Assembly (NCBI GenBank): GCA_039925965.1
Contig: JBDSXW010000059.1
Span: 74,994-138,993 of the forward strand
DNA: 64,000 nt
Reading direction: 5' to 3'
Source: JAZKFT01 sp039925965
Lineage (GTDB): Bacteria > Bacteroidota > Bacteroidia > Chitinophagales > Chitinophagaceae
Shown: piece after piece, positions 51,690-59,868 of the stretch
Layout of the letters: every line of letters starts with the position of its first letter
How positions within the stretch are numbered: position 1 is the first letter of the stretch
Notes under the pieces: generated by a model
Seen by the model: only the letters and a program-made list of their open reading frames with translations
Told to the model about the DNA's origin: nothing
The model's database searches: none
Position numbers and translations under genes: made by a program

Positions 51690-52285
51690 CTCACAGCGGG
51701 TGGACCAGCAGCAACTTACCCCGACTGGCTTGTCTTTAGCGGCCAAAAGGTTTTGGGCCAACCGGTATCGGATTGGTGAACGGAAAAGAAGCGTTGCTAA
51801 ATGCAACCCAACCCTGGTAGGGCCTTGGCAATATGATCAGGGATGTAACTTTTGCACACCCCGAATTCCACCAGGCACCGGAACGATTTGAAGCCGGTAA
51901 CGGCAACATTGCGGACGCCGTGGGCCTGGGAGCTGCTATTGTCAATATTAACAAAATCGGCATCGACCTGATAGCCCAGTACGAGCATTACCTGGTGGAG
52001 TATGCCACCCGGTTTTTAAAACCGGTGCCAGGTTTGACGATGATAGGAACTGCCCCGGACAAGGCGAGCGTTTTATCTTTTGTGCTGGCGGCTTGTAAAA
52101 CCGAAGATGTTGGCGCTGCATTAAACGAAGAAGGGATTGCCGCTCGTTCGGGCCACCATTCTGCGCAGCCCATTTTGCGCAGGCTTGACCAGGAAGCAAC
52201 AGTAAGGCTTTCGCTGGCATTTTACAATACCTGTGGCGAGATCGATAAACTGTATACTACGTTGTTGGGATTGAAGAGGAAATAG
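51690..52285 (+). pseudogene. sufS: Decayed cysteine desulfurase (SufS/CsdA type), 3' part
   Basis: From about 51690 the translated pieces follow a SufS-type protein but in broken frames. DWLVFSGQKV (with the PLP-Lys region, SGHK in active enzymes) ends in a frameshift near 51758. TGIGLVNGKEALLNATQPW then ends in an in-frame TAG near 51820. GNMIRDVTFAHPEFHQAPERF continues in the same frame to a normal C-terminus (SGHHSAQPILRRL, TVRLSLAFYNT) at 52285. The N-terminal 200 residues are missing. The open frame from 51833 alone encodes only the small C-terminal domain. Confidence 0.85.
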
Positions 52286-52493
52286 CGTTCGTTTGCAGTC
52301 ATGCGGCAGCGGGCGCTACCATTATTTTCGACACAGGCGAGACGCATGCGGCAGTACCATCGCTGTAGCTACATGTTCCTTGTATAGCCTAAAGTGTAAC
52401 CGGGAATTTAGGCCAAATACCAAGCAGTCTCTACCGCATTTGGTAAAATAGTAGCGAAATGTCAAGTCCACTGAAATGCGATTTCTGTCGAAG

Positions 52494-52501
52494 TAGTTTT
52501 G
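52494..52501 (+). promoter_or_regulatory. Candidate -7 promoter box TAGTTTTG
   Basis: A TAnnTTTG match 39 bases upstream of the secreted surface protein gene at 52540. No -33 box was seen. The rest of the 52286-52493 gap shows no gene. Confidence 0.4.
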
Positions 52502-52539
52502 TATGTCTAAAATGATTTAGCACAATAAAAACTACATGT

Positions 52540-54108
52540 ATGAATAAGAAATTTTCTTTACTTAAACACCTTCTGCTAGCAGCAACTATTTTGCTTTCCA
52601 GGAGTTCCTTGGCACAAAACGTGGGTATTGGTACCTCAACACCCGGGAGTACATTGCAGTTGGCAGGTTCATTTGCCACGGAGTACAAGGAAATCACCAG
52701 TTCGCAGTACACAATTGGGATATCTGATTATTACTTAGTTTTCAACGGAGGCTTTTCATCAGGACTTTTTACGTTGCCTGTCGGCTCTGCGGCTGCAAAG
52801 GGAAGAAATTACTTTATTAAAAATGGCGGCGTTTTTACACTGATGGTAAAGGCAGCGGGGGGAGAAACAATCGACGGGGACAGCGCTGTGAACTTGAGTC
52901 CTGGTGAAGTAGCACATATTGTGATGAAAGGCACCAGTGGTGCGGGAATTCCTACTTCAGAAGTTGTAATGATAGGACAAGGGAGCTATTCATTTTTTAA
53001 TGCAGGATTGCAAGGCAGGGCATGGAGCAGTAAGGGCAATGCGGGTACTAACCCGGATAATCATTTCATTGGTACAACTGACCAGCAGGATTTTGTAACC
53101 CGCACTAACGGTATCGAAAGAATGCGGGTAACCAGCGACGGAAAAGTTGGAATTGGAACTTATACCCCCGTTGCTCCATTACAAGTTTATTCTAATGTAT
53201 TTGGTAATTTATTCAGGGGCGTTATTGATGCGGAATACCAGGGAGGCACAGACATAACCAGTAATAAAGTGGCATTGTATGGCCACAGCTTTACTACTTA
53301 CAGGTACGGCATTGGTGTAAAAGGTGAAGGTGGATATATTGGTGTTGAAGGAGTTTCCATAGATCCTATTTCGCCATCTGGAGCCGGAGTTAAAGGTACC
53401 GTGCGCAGCGATGCCGGTTTCTGCTATGGCGTGTATGGTGCTGCTGATAAATATACATCAACCCTGGGAACCAAAATAGGCGTGTATGGAACAGCGAGTG
53501 GCGGATATACGAACTATGCCGGGCTGTTTGACGGCGACCTGCAGGTCAACGGGCGTATTTTTGGAACAGGGGCTTTGAGCGTAGATGGTCATGGTTTTAT
53601 CGGAAGCGGTTTGACCGTTAACGGTAATTTTTTAGTAGGCGGAACCAAATCATTTTTTATAGACCATCCTTTGGATCCCGAGAATAAATACCTCTATCAT
53701 TACTGCATCGAGAGTAATGAGGTATTAAATGTTTATAGCGGCAACCTGACTACAGGGTCAGATGGGCTTGCCACGGCGGAACTTCCCACGTATTTCGAAA
53801 GCATCAACAAAGACTTTCGGTATCAACTGACCGTTGTAGGCGAATTTGCACAGGCAATTATCAAAAGTAAAATTGAAAACAACAGGTTCGTGATTGAAAC
53901 CAGTAAACCCAACCTGGAGGTAAGCTGGATGGTTACTGCCGTTCGTAACGATAAGTATATGCAGGCACACCCCGCTAAAACCGAAGAAGAAAAAGAACCT
54001 GAAAACAAAGGAAAGTATATGCAACCAGCAGAATGGAATCAACCCGCTACTAAAGGGATGCATTATACACAATCTGCTTTGCCTGCAACCGCTAACATAA
54101 AACGATAA
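52540..54108 (+). CDS. Secreted tail-fibre-like surface protein
   Basis: The 522 residues start with a signal peptide (LLLAATILLSRSSLAQ). NVGIGTSTPGSTLQLAG near 27-43 and KVGIGTYTPVAPLQVYS near 203-219 are the VGIGTxTP repeats common in exported Bacteroidota proteins with phage-tail-like folds. The middle is glycine-rich beta repeats (GVKGEGGYIGVEG, GVYGTASGGYTNYAG). The C-terminal domain reads DHPLDPENKYLYHYCIES and FRYQLTVVGEFAQAIIKSKI, a widespread module of unknown role. A linker rich in Lys/Glu ends the protein. No endosialidase chaperone domain is seen. Confidence 0.75.
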   Translation: MNKKFSLLKHLLLAATILLSRSSLAQNVGIGTSTPGSTLQLAGSFATEYKEITSSQYTIGISDYYLVFNGGFSSGLFTLPVGSAAAKGRNYFIKNGGVFTLMVKAAGGETIDGDSAVNLSPGEVAHIVMKGTSGAGIPTSEVVMIGQGSYSFFNAGLQGRAWSSKGNAGTNPDNHFIGTTDQQDFVTRTNGIERMRVTSDGKVGIGTYTPVAPLQVYSNVFGNLFRGVIDAEYQGGTDITSNKVALYGHSFTTYRYGIGVKGEGGYIGVEGVSIDPISPSGAGVKGTVRSDAGFCYGVYGAADKYTSTLGTKIGVYGTASGGYTNYAGLFDGDLQVNGRIFGTGALSVDGHGFIGSGLTVNGNFLVGGTKSFFIDHPLDPENKYLYHYCIESNEVLNVYSGNLTTGSDGLATAELPTYFESINKDFRYQLTVVGEFAQAIIKSKIENNRFVIETSKPNLEVSWMVTAVRNDKYMQAHPAKTEEEKEPENKGKYMQPAEWNQPATKGMHYTQSALPATANIKR

Positions 54109-54152
54109 AAACGCATCTGCGCGGCCGGTGATCGCTGCTACAAGCACCACAG

Positions 54153-54190
54153 CCGAACGGAGCCCCGGAATAATCAGAGGTCCCGTTCGG
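54153..54190. other. Hairpin, diverged copy of the ispD downstream hairpin
   Basis: CCGAACGG pairs with CCGTTCGG around a GC-rich, partly mismatched middle. It is a diverged copy of 55269-55302 and now lies downstream of the secreted surface protein gene, where it may act as a terminator. Confidence 0.6.
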
Positions 54191-54236
54191 TTGTATTACT
54201 TCATAGGAGTCTTGCACGCTGGCACCAAAGAATTGC

Positions 54237-54302
54237 TTACGCTTTCGAATCCGCCAGCATCCTGAGTTTGATCAATTGCTCCGCCGCCAGTATATCTGAA
54301 AG
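54237..54302 (-). pseudogene. Remnant of an ispD 3' end
   Basis: Read on the minus strand this encodes LSDILAAEQLIKLRMLADSKA and a TAA stop. The last 16 residues equal the C-terminus of the intact IspD encoded at 55353 except for an Ala/Val change, with several synonymous base changes. The next bases (ACTCCTATGAAG on the minus strand) and the hairpin are also shared with the true ispD downstream region. The rest of ispD is absent. Confidence 0.85.
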
Positions 54303-54334
54303 GCATACTTTTTAGATACGCATCCGCTTTTTAC

Positions 54335-54724
54335 TTACACCGCTTCCAAAATAGCATTGCCATCAATGCCCAGTTTTTCGTGTACAGCTTTTAAAAAAGG
54401 CACATCGGGTGGGCGTTTTCCGTTTAGTATTTGTGATAGTTTGGGGGTACCAATACCAAGCATCGTGGCGAGGTGTTTTTGGGTAATATCCATATCCATC
54501 ATTTTGTTTTGCACGATATGAGGTATGGTTATTTTCAGGGGCATTATTTTTAGAATATTGTCTTCGTAGTATTCGGCTAGTAGGCTAAGCCGGTGTAACT
54601 CATCGGTATCCTTTTTTTTAAGGGTATGAAATCCCCCACCATCGGTCGCTTTTGCAATAAAGGTTTCTATCAATCCCATTACTTGTTGGTACTGCTTATC
54701 GGTTCTTATTTTGTCGATCATCAT
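54335..54724 (-). CDS. higA: HigA-type antitoxin with XRE helix-turn-helix
   Basis: I start at the ATG at 54724 (a second ATG follows at 54721), giving 129 residues, rather than at 54751 inside the toxin gene. The C-terminal half is an XRE helix-turn-helix: ITQKHLATMLGIGTPKLSQILNGKRPP. The N-terminal half is helical and binds the toxin in this family. It lies 7 bases after the toxin gene, the toxin-first order of HigBA systems. It should neutralise HigB and repress the operon. Confidence 0.82.
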   Translation of the reverse strand: MMIDKIRTDKQYQQVMGLIETFIAKATDGGGFHTLKKKDTDELHRLSLLAEYYEDNILKIMPLKITIPHIVQNKMMDMDITQKHLATMLGIGTPKLSQILNGKRPPDVPFLKAVHEKLGIDGNAILEAV

Positions 54725-54731
54725 TTTAATT

Positions 54732-55025
54732 TTAAACGGTGCTACAATCAATTTTATCGTATGCGGAATGTGTTCCTACAAACCGGATATAAATAGTGCG
54801 TTTGTCGAAATGTATCATGACCACCAATCGGTAATGGTTGCCCTTTATATTGAAAACGAACCTATCATTACCTACTGCATCCACGCTACTAAATGCTTGC
54901 TTTACATCTGAAAAGCTGCCCCAATCTGCTAATCTTGTTATATTGTACCAGTTGTTGAGTGCCTCCGCGGCATCGGTGTATACTTCGGAAAATTCAACCA
55001 GTATTCTTTTTATTAGAATGACCAC
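54732..55025 (-). CDS. higB: HigB-type mRNA interferase toxin
   Basis: This 97-residue protein starts with GTG at 55025 (MVILIKRILVEF). WYNITRLADWGSFSDVKQAF and DRFVFNIKGNHYRLVVMIHFDKRTIYIRFVGTHSAYDKI follow the HigB (RelE-superfamily) pattern, with basic residues and the terminal GTHxxYDKI motif used in ribosome-dependent mRNA cutting. The gene is intact. It and higA lie between the intact ispD and the remnant of an ispD tail. Confidence 0.88.
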   Translation of the reverse strand: MVILIKRILVEFSEVYTDAAEALNNWYNITRLADWGSFSDVKQAFSSVDAVGNDRFVFNIKGNHYRLVVMIHFDKRTIYIRFVGTHSAYDKIDCSTV

Positions 55026-55268
55026 TGTTACAAAAGTAAGATTTTAATTATTGAAATTGTTTCAAAAAATGAAATTTCTATAGTTTGTCTGAGGGGTATC
55101 ACCAGGAACGGCAGCTGGTACATACAAGATCCTATATTTTGGTCGAAAGGCCATTAAATTCAGCCGGGGGCCGCATTTATTTTGGTTACCGGTGGGGTGC
55201 CTGCGATATTTGGATTTCTTGTGATGGTGAATGAACTACGATAACAGCCACATAGTAGCACTACCCCT
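55026..55268. other. Gene-free region between higB and the ispD hairpin
   Basis: No gene is recognised here. A minus-strand piece reads TITRNPNIAGTPPVT, which may be debris of a larger secreted protein. The higBA promoter should lie at its left end. Confidence 0.4.
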
Positions 55269-55302
55269 GAACGGAGCCCCGAAATAATCGGGGGAGCCGT
55301 TC
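55269..55302. other. Hairpin downstream of ispD
   Basis: GAACGG pairs with CCGTTC and GCCCCGA with TCGGGG around an AATAA loop. No T-run follows on the minus strand, so it may be a transcript-end or stability structure and not a classic terminator. Confidence 0.6.
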
Positions 55303-55352
55303 GCCAATGTCGCTTCATAGGAGTACCAAAGCTGGGTAACACAAAAAATTTC

Positions 55353-56042
55353 TTAAGCCTTAGAATCCGCCAGCATTCGCAGCTTTATCAGTTGCTCGGC
55401 CACCAGCATATCCACCGGGCGGGTGAGTTTAATGTTGATGTCTTCGCCCTCCATCAGCTTTACCTGGATGCCGTAAGCCTCAACCACACTGGCTTCATCG
55501 GTGAATTTTTCTTTGAACTCGATATTGAATGCGGGCAATAAAATCTTGCTGTGAAAGGTCTGCGGGGTTTGCACCATCAGCACATTGTTGCGGTCCACGA
55601 CATGCGTGCCGGTTTCTGTTTGAATGCGAACGCTGTCTTTGGACGGCAGCACGGGGATTGCCGTTCCATACTCCAGTGCAGTATCGTAGCAATAGGTAAT
55701 CAGTTTCGGGGTCACCAGGCATCGTACGCCGTCGTGTACAAAAATAATTCCTTCATCCTCTATCAGGTCAAGCCCATTCTTTACGGAATGAAAGCGGGTT
55801 TCGCCACCGGCGGTTATTTTGATCTGGTTCCGGTCGAACCATGCGTCAAGAATTTCCTCACCCAACGCTATATGCTCGGGTGGCAATACCAGGATTATCT
55901 GTATGTCGGCAAAGGCATCTATAAACGCCTTGAGGGTATAATACAGCACCGGCTTATCGTGCAATGGCAAAAACTGCTTGGGCATATCATTGTTCATCCG
56001 CTTGCCAATTCCACCCGCCACTATTACCGCATATTTCTTCAT
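55353..56042 (-). CDS. ispD: 2-C-methyl-D-erythritol 4-phosphate cytidylyltransferase
   Basis: This 229-residue protein opens AVIVAGGIGKRMNNDMPKQF, the CTP-binding loop. VHDGVRCLVTPKLI, QTPQTFHSKIL and TDEASVVEAYG are further IspD motifs, and it ends VAEQLIKLRMLADSKA. It makes CDP-methylerythritol in the non-mevalonate isoprenoid pathway. It is divergent from the lipoprotein gene at 56120. Its 3' end is duplicated beyond higBA. Confidence 0.93.
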   Translation of the reverse strand: MKKYAVIVAGGIGKRMNNDMPKQFLPLHDKPVLYYTLKAFIDAFADIQIILVLPPEHIALGEEILDAWFDRNQIKITAGGETRFHSVKNGLDLIEDEGIIFVHDGVRCLVTPKLITYCYDTALEYGTAIPVLPSKDSVRIQTETGTHVVDRNNVLMVQTPQTFHSKILLPAFNIEFKEKFTDEASVVEAYGIQVKLMEGEDINIKLTRPVDMLVAEQLIKLRMLADSKA

Positions 56043-56106
56043 TAGTTAATCTTTTGGAAACCCAAACATAATGCAACAGGCGGAAAATTAAACCTTATGA
56101 ACCTTG

Positions 56107-56113
56107 TAACTTG
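56107..56113 (+). promoter_or_regulatory. Possible short -7 box TAACTTG
   Basis: A one-base-short variant of TAnnTTTG directly before the start codon of the DUF4230 lipoprotein gene. The same variant type lies before 23926 (TAATTTG) and 41202 (TATTTTG). Confidence 0.25.
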
Positions 56114-56119
56114 CCACCC

Positions 56120-56701
56120 ATGAAGATTCACGGAAAAATAATACCGCTTATACTGGGCCTTTTGCTGGCTGGCTGTGGCGGTAAAAGGCTTCCTTCACCG
56201 GCCGAAACCGTGGCTACTTTGCAGGAACTACAGGAGCTGGCTACAGTGGAATACACCGTGACCAAGGTGGTAAAGGCCAATGACAACCAGACCTGGTACA
56301 AATTCGGTGATCGTAAAATCCTGATTACCTCCGAAGCGACCGTAAAGGCAGGGATCGACCTGGCTGACCTCACGGAAAAAAACATTGTCGTGGAGGGAAA
56401 GAAGATCAGCATCCTGCTTCCTGCGCCTAAAATCCTGTCGGTAAACCTGCCGCCGGAAAATATTAAAGTAGCCTTCCAGGACATAGACTTTTTCCGAAGT
56501 CAGTTCACCAGCGCCGAGCGGGATGGCTTGCTGGCCCAGGCCGAGGTACAGATAAGGAGCAGCGGAAAGGAACTGGGTATTATTGATCAGGCGAAGACCA
56601 ATACGCAATTGTCGCTAACTAACTTTCTCCTGCAGCTGGGTTTTGAGGAAGTGAAATTGAGTTATGATAAGCTTCCGGAGAGCAGCTTCTGGACAAGATG
56701 A
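56120..56701 (+). CDS. DUF4230 lipoprotein
   Basis: The ATG at 56120 gives 193 residues with a lipobox (IPLILGLLLAGC). The body has TVEYTVTKVVKANDN, RKILITSEATVKAGIDLADL, ISILLPAPKILSVNLPPENI and AKTNTQLSLTNFLLQLGF, the DUF4230 pattern. The family is common in Bacteroidota and Firmicutes and has no proven function; it is anchored outside the cytoplasmic membrane. A paralogue follows 114 bases downstream. Confidence 0.82.
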   Translation: MKIHGKIIPLILGLLLAGCGGKRLPSPAETVATLQELQELATVEYTVTKVVKANDNQTWYKFGDRKILITSEATVKAGIDLADLTEKNIVVEGKKISILLPAPKILSVNLPPENIKVAFQDIDFFRSQFTSAERDGLLAQAEVQIRSSGKELGIIDQAKTNTQLSLTNFLLQLGFEEVKLSYDKLPESSFWTR

Positions 56702-56815
56702 TGGGTTTCAAAAAGAGTAGGTGCCGCACATATCTCCACCGCTGGCGGGGGATTCTTTGCCAAAAGGCAAAGATGGGGGTGGCATTCGGGCTCAGGATAA
56801 AACGAAGACTGAAAA

Positions 56816-57451
56816 ATGAAAAGACTGTATAACTTAATAAGGCGACCACTTGTATTAGTACTACTTGTACTCGGCATCCTTTTTATTTTCCAACGTTTGC
56901 ATATTTTTTCAGGCATTGCTGGCTGGTTTAAATCCAAGCCGGTTTTGATAGATAATACGCCGCTTGTGATTAAAGAAGTACGGGCCATCACCGAATTGAA
57001 CACGGCTACGATGTACCAGGAAATCGTGGTGGATTCCTCTTCGATTACCAGTTCCAATGTCCCGGTCATGATCAACCCATTTTCTCTTGTACCCCGGCCT
57101 TTGATCATAAAAAAGGAAATTGTCCTCATCGTAAAAGGTCGCGTCACTGCCGGCATTGATTTAAAGGGTCTTTCGGAAAAAGAGATTTTCGTGAAAGATG
57201 ATTCTGTCAGTATTGCGCTACCGCCAGCCCGGATCACGGATGTTTTTATCAATCCTTCAGGCATCGAAACCTTTTTCGAACAAGGCACCTGGACCAACGA
57301 AGAAGTGATAGCTGTAAAGCAATCTGCACGGAGGAAATTATTGGCCGAAGCGGAGCGGCAGCAACTGCTACAAAAAGCGACTGTCAAGGCTAAAGCAGTG
57401 CTGGAGCAGTTTTTGCGGGCTGCTCAGTTTAAAAAAATCTACATTCATTAG
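56816..57451 (+). CDS. DUF4230 membrane protein, second copy
   Basis: The 211 residues have an N-terminal transmembrane segment (PLVLVLLVLGILFIFQRL) instead of a lipobox. The same domain follows: VRAITELNTATMYQEIVVDS, VLIVKGRVTAGIDLKGL, VSIALPPARITDVFINPSGI and a long C-terminal helix ending FLRAAQFKKIYIH. Order and shared motifs point to an old tandem duplication with different anchoring. The two may act together at the inner membrane surface. Confidence 0.82.
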   Translation: MKRLYNLIRRPLVLVLLVLGILFIFQRLHIFSGIAGWFKSKPVLIDNTPLVIKEVRAITELNTATMYQEIVVDSSSITSSNVPVMINPFSLVPRPLIIKKEIVLIVKGRVTAGIDLKGLSEKEIFVKDDSVSIALPPARITDVFINPSGIETFFEQGTWTNEEVIAVKQSARRKLLAEAERQQLLQKATVKAKAVLEQFLRAAQFKKIYIH

Positions 57452-57666
57452 CAAAGGATTTAGTCTCAATCGAAAATAACATTATACCCGACTTTATTGA
57501 TTACAACCTCCCGGGCACTCTTAATGCCGCCGTTGTGTTTAATCTATACCCAATCCGGGAAATTACTTACAGAATGCCTCTTCATTTTGTCAAATGGCAA
57601 TCACAAAAGATGCAAGACAAGACAGACTCAATTATTCATGATATTTGGGTCTGAAAAAATCAGTCT

Positions 57667-58143
57667 ATGAAATCATTACTCTATTCTATAATTACTTTAA
57701 TCAGCGTGATCGCATTTTCCTGTAAAGAGGCAAACAATGCCAGTAACCCTGGTAATGATGCCACCAAAAAAGTACTAACCAAAGAGGATAGTGCGTATAA
57801 TGACGCTATTGACATACACGACCAGGTAATGCCGAAAATGGGCAAATTGATTGGATACCAAAAGAAATTACAGCTGCGTTTGGATTCGGCCGCTTCACTC
57901 ATAAAGCAGAAGGCAATGCCTGGCGTTAAAGCGTTCCAACAACGCGCCGATTCGCTCCTGTTCGAATTAAAGTTGGCCGAAAAAGGCATGAATGATTGGA
58001 TGGAAGGGTTTACCGCGGAGCCGAAGCTGCCCACCACAGAAGAGCGCACTGCTTATTTTGAAGACCAGAAAGCGAAAGCTTTAAAAATGAAAGACCGGTT
58101 TTTTGCAGCCCTCGAAAAGGCAAAAGAAATGCTGGGAGAGTAA
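57667..58143 (+). CDS. Small helical lipoprotein
   Basis: This 158-residue protein has a signal sequence ending in a likely lipobox (SVIAFSC, Cys near residue 19). The rest is charged and helical: AIDIHDQVMPKMGKLIGYQKKLQLRLD, then FFAALEKAKEML. Bacteroidota genomes carry similar lipoproteins often labelled as viral A-type inclusion protein by coiled-coil similarity; the name carries no function. It follows the DUF4230 pair after a gap of 215 bases that holds nothing I recognise. Confidence 0.6.
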   Translation: MKSLLYSIITLISVIAFSCKEANNASNPGNDATKKVLTKEDSAYNDAIDIHDQVMPKMGKLIGYQKKLQLRLDSAASLIKQKAMPGVKAFQQRADSLLFELKLAEKGMNDWMEGFTAEPKLPTTEERTAYFEDQKAKALKMKDRFFAALEKAKEMLGE

Positions 58144-58172
58144 GGAATAGTAATCAGGTGCTGAACTGTGTA

Positions 58173-58210
58173 TGGTTCATCAGGTCATTGAGTCATTAAT
58201 TCTGAAATGA
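58173..58210. repeat. 8-bp periodic element (GTCAT family)
   Basis: Four 8-bp units in phase (TGGTTCAT, CAGGTCAT, TGAGTCAT, TAATTCTG), followed by AAATGACG in reverse orientation. It lies between the convergent lipoprotein and argH genes. Confidence 0.5.
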
Positions 58211-58266
58211 CGACAGCAAAGTAATTGCTACTACCCTTCATTATTCAATCGAAGGGTAGATCCCAT

Positions 58267-59565
58267 TTAGCTGAACTTTGAAAATACTTTTTTCATCTCC
58301 TCAATGATTGCTTCATTGCTCAAATTGCCAATACTCCCCTCATGTGTATGGCGCAACTCCTGGTAGTTGTAGGTAAATGTTCCAGCTTCCACATCGTTCC
58401 CAACCTGGCGGTAAGAATCCCGATAGGTTAACCCCTTATTTACCAACTCGTTCATAGCTTCCACTGTGAACAGGTATTTGTATTTCGGGTCGGCGAGTAT
58501 GTTTTCTTTAACCTTCATCTTGCTTAGCATGAGCTGCATCATTTGCAAACAGGCTTTTAGATCTTCGATAGCAGGGAATAAGATTTCTTTTGTCAACTGC
58601 ATATCGCGGTGGTAACCGCTGGGCAGATTGTTGATGAGCAAAGTGAGTTCGTTGGGAGTACTTTGAATACGATTGCATTTTGCCCGGATGAGTTCAAACA
58701 CATCCGGATTTTTCTTATGTGGCATGATGCTGCTGCCGGTGGTAAGATCGTTGGGGAATGAAATGAAACCGAAATTCTGGTTCATATACAGGCAACAATC
58801 ATAGGCGAGCTTGCTTAATGTGGCGGCGACATAACTGATGCCGGTAGCTACGGCTTTTTCTGTCTTGCCCCGGCTCATCTGGGCATACACACTATTATGA
58901 TTCAGCGTTCCGAAGGCTAATAATTCAGTGGTTCTTGTACGGTTCAATGGGAACGAAGAGCCATAGCCAGCGCCACTTCCCAGCGGATTTTTGTTGGTAA
59001 TGTGATAGGAGGCCGCCAGCATTTCCAGGTCGTCCACCAGGCTTTCTGCATAGGCACCCAGCCACATGCCAAAAGATGAAGGCATGGCTATCTGCAGGTG
59101 TGTGTAGCCAGGCAACAGCAGGTCTTTAAAATGGTTACTCCGGTCGATGATGAGATCAAACAATTGCTTTGTTTCATCCTTAACGCTGAGCACTTCAGCT
59201 TTCAGATACAATTTAATATCTACGGCTACCTGGTCGTTGCGGCTACGGCCGGTATGTATTTTTTTGCCGGCTTCGCCAATGCGTTCAGTCAGCAATAATT
59301 CTACATACGAATGAATGTCTTCCACGTCATCCGGCAACTGGAAACCAGGGACCGAAACTTCATCCAAAATCTTTTTCAGCCCGGTTTGTGCAGCTTCGTT
59401 TTCTTCGGCAGTAAGTAATCCAACTTCACAAAGCATTTGCACATGCGCCATCGAACCCTGCACGTCGTAGGGTGCAAGCACAGCATCAAATTCTTTGTCT
59501 TTTCCAACGGTAAAAGCCTCTACAATTGCAGAAGTGGAGGTGGAGTCTTTTTGCCAGAGTTTCAT
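58267..59565 (-). CDS. argH: Argininosuccinate lyase
   Basis: This 432-residue protein has HTGRSRNDQVAVDIKLYL, GYTHLQIAMPSSFGMWL and the fumarase/aspartase signature GSSIMPHKKNPDVFELIRAK. It splits argininosuccinate into arginine and fumarate. It is the last gene of the minus-strand arginine cluster and is parted from argE by the DUF6934 pair. The N-terminal segment (MKLWQKDSTSTSAIVEAFTVG) is the Bacteroidota form. Confidence 0.95.
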   Translation of the reverse strand: MKLWQKDSTSTSAIVEAFTVGKDKEFDAVLAPYDVQGSMAHVQMLCEVGLLTAEENEAAQTGLKKILDEVSVPGFQLPDDVEDIHSYVELLLTERIGEAGKKIHTGRSRNDQVAVDIKLYLKAEVLSVKDETKQLFDLIIDRSNHFKDLLLPGYTHLQIAMPSSFGMWLGAYAESLVDDLEMLAASYHITNKNPLGSGAGYGSSFPLNRTRTTELLAFGTLNHNSVYAQMSRGKTEKAVATGISYVAATLSKLAYDCCLYMNQNFGFISFPNDLTTGSSIMPHKKNPDVFELIRAKCNRIQSTPNELTLLINNLPSGYHRDMQLTKEILFPAIEDLKACLQMMQLMLSKMKVKENILADPKYKYLFTVEAMNELVNKGLTYRDSYRQVGNDVEAGTFTYNYQELRHTHEGSIGNLSNEAIIEEMKKVFSKFS

Positions 59566-59718
59566 ATACAGCTAAAATGAAAATGCCACCTGGAATAAAG
59601 TGGCGATATGATTTAATTTGTAAACTGTTGGATAGCCTGCCTGCTACCATTCCCTTCATCATTTTATCTTGAATAAAATAGTGACACCTGGCAAATTGAA
59701 TGGGTTCTCCATGGAAAG

Positions 59719-59868
59719 TTATGCAGGTATTGGAATACGCAACTTATCAAGCATTTTATTTGCAGCCTCTAATTTCTTGGGAAACAATACTTTGCCTGAG
59801 GATGTTTTGCCAACTTTTAACTTGACACCTAAAGATTCGGCTTTTTTAATGACGTCTTTATTTTTCAT
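59719..59868 (-). CDS. 49-residue basic protein overlapping the DUF6934 gene
   Basis: This small gene starts with ATG at 59868-59866, overlapping the TGA of the upstream DUF6934 gene as ATGA, and stops at TAA (59719-59721). The product begins MKNKDVIKKAESLGVKLKVG, contains KTSSGKVLFPKKLEAANK and ends LDKLRIPIPA: rich in Lys, no Cys, no membrane segment. I do not recognise the family. Overlap, same strand and compact size suggest translational coupling, as in toxin-antitoxin-like pairs. The plus-strand frame over the same bases has no family features. Confidence 0.7.
   Translation of the reverse strand: MKNKDVIKKAESLGVKLKVGKTSSGKVLFPKKLEAANKMLDKLRIPIPA

Noticed and set aside
51833..52285. Intact small aminotransferase-fold protein
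   Set aside because: The upstream sequence clearly continues the same family in broken frames, so this is the end of a pseudogene.
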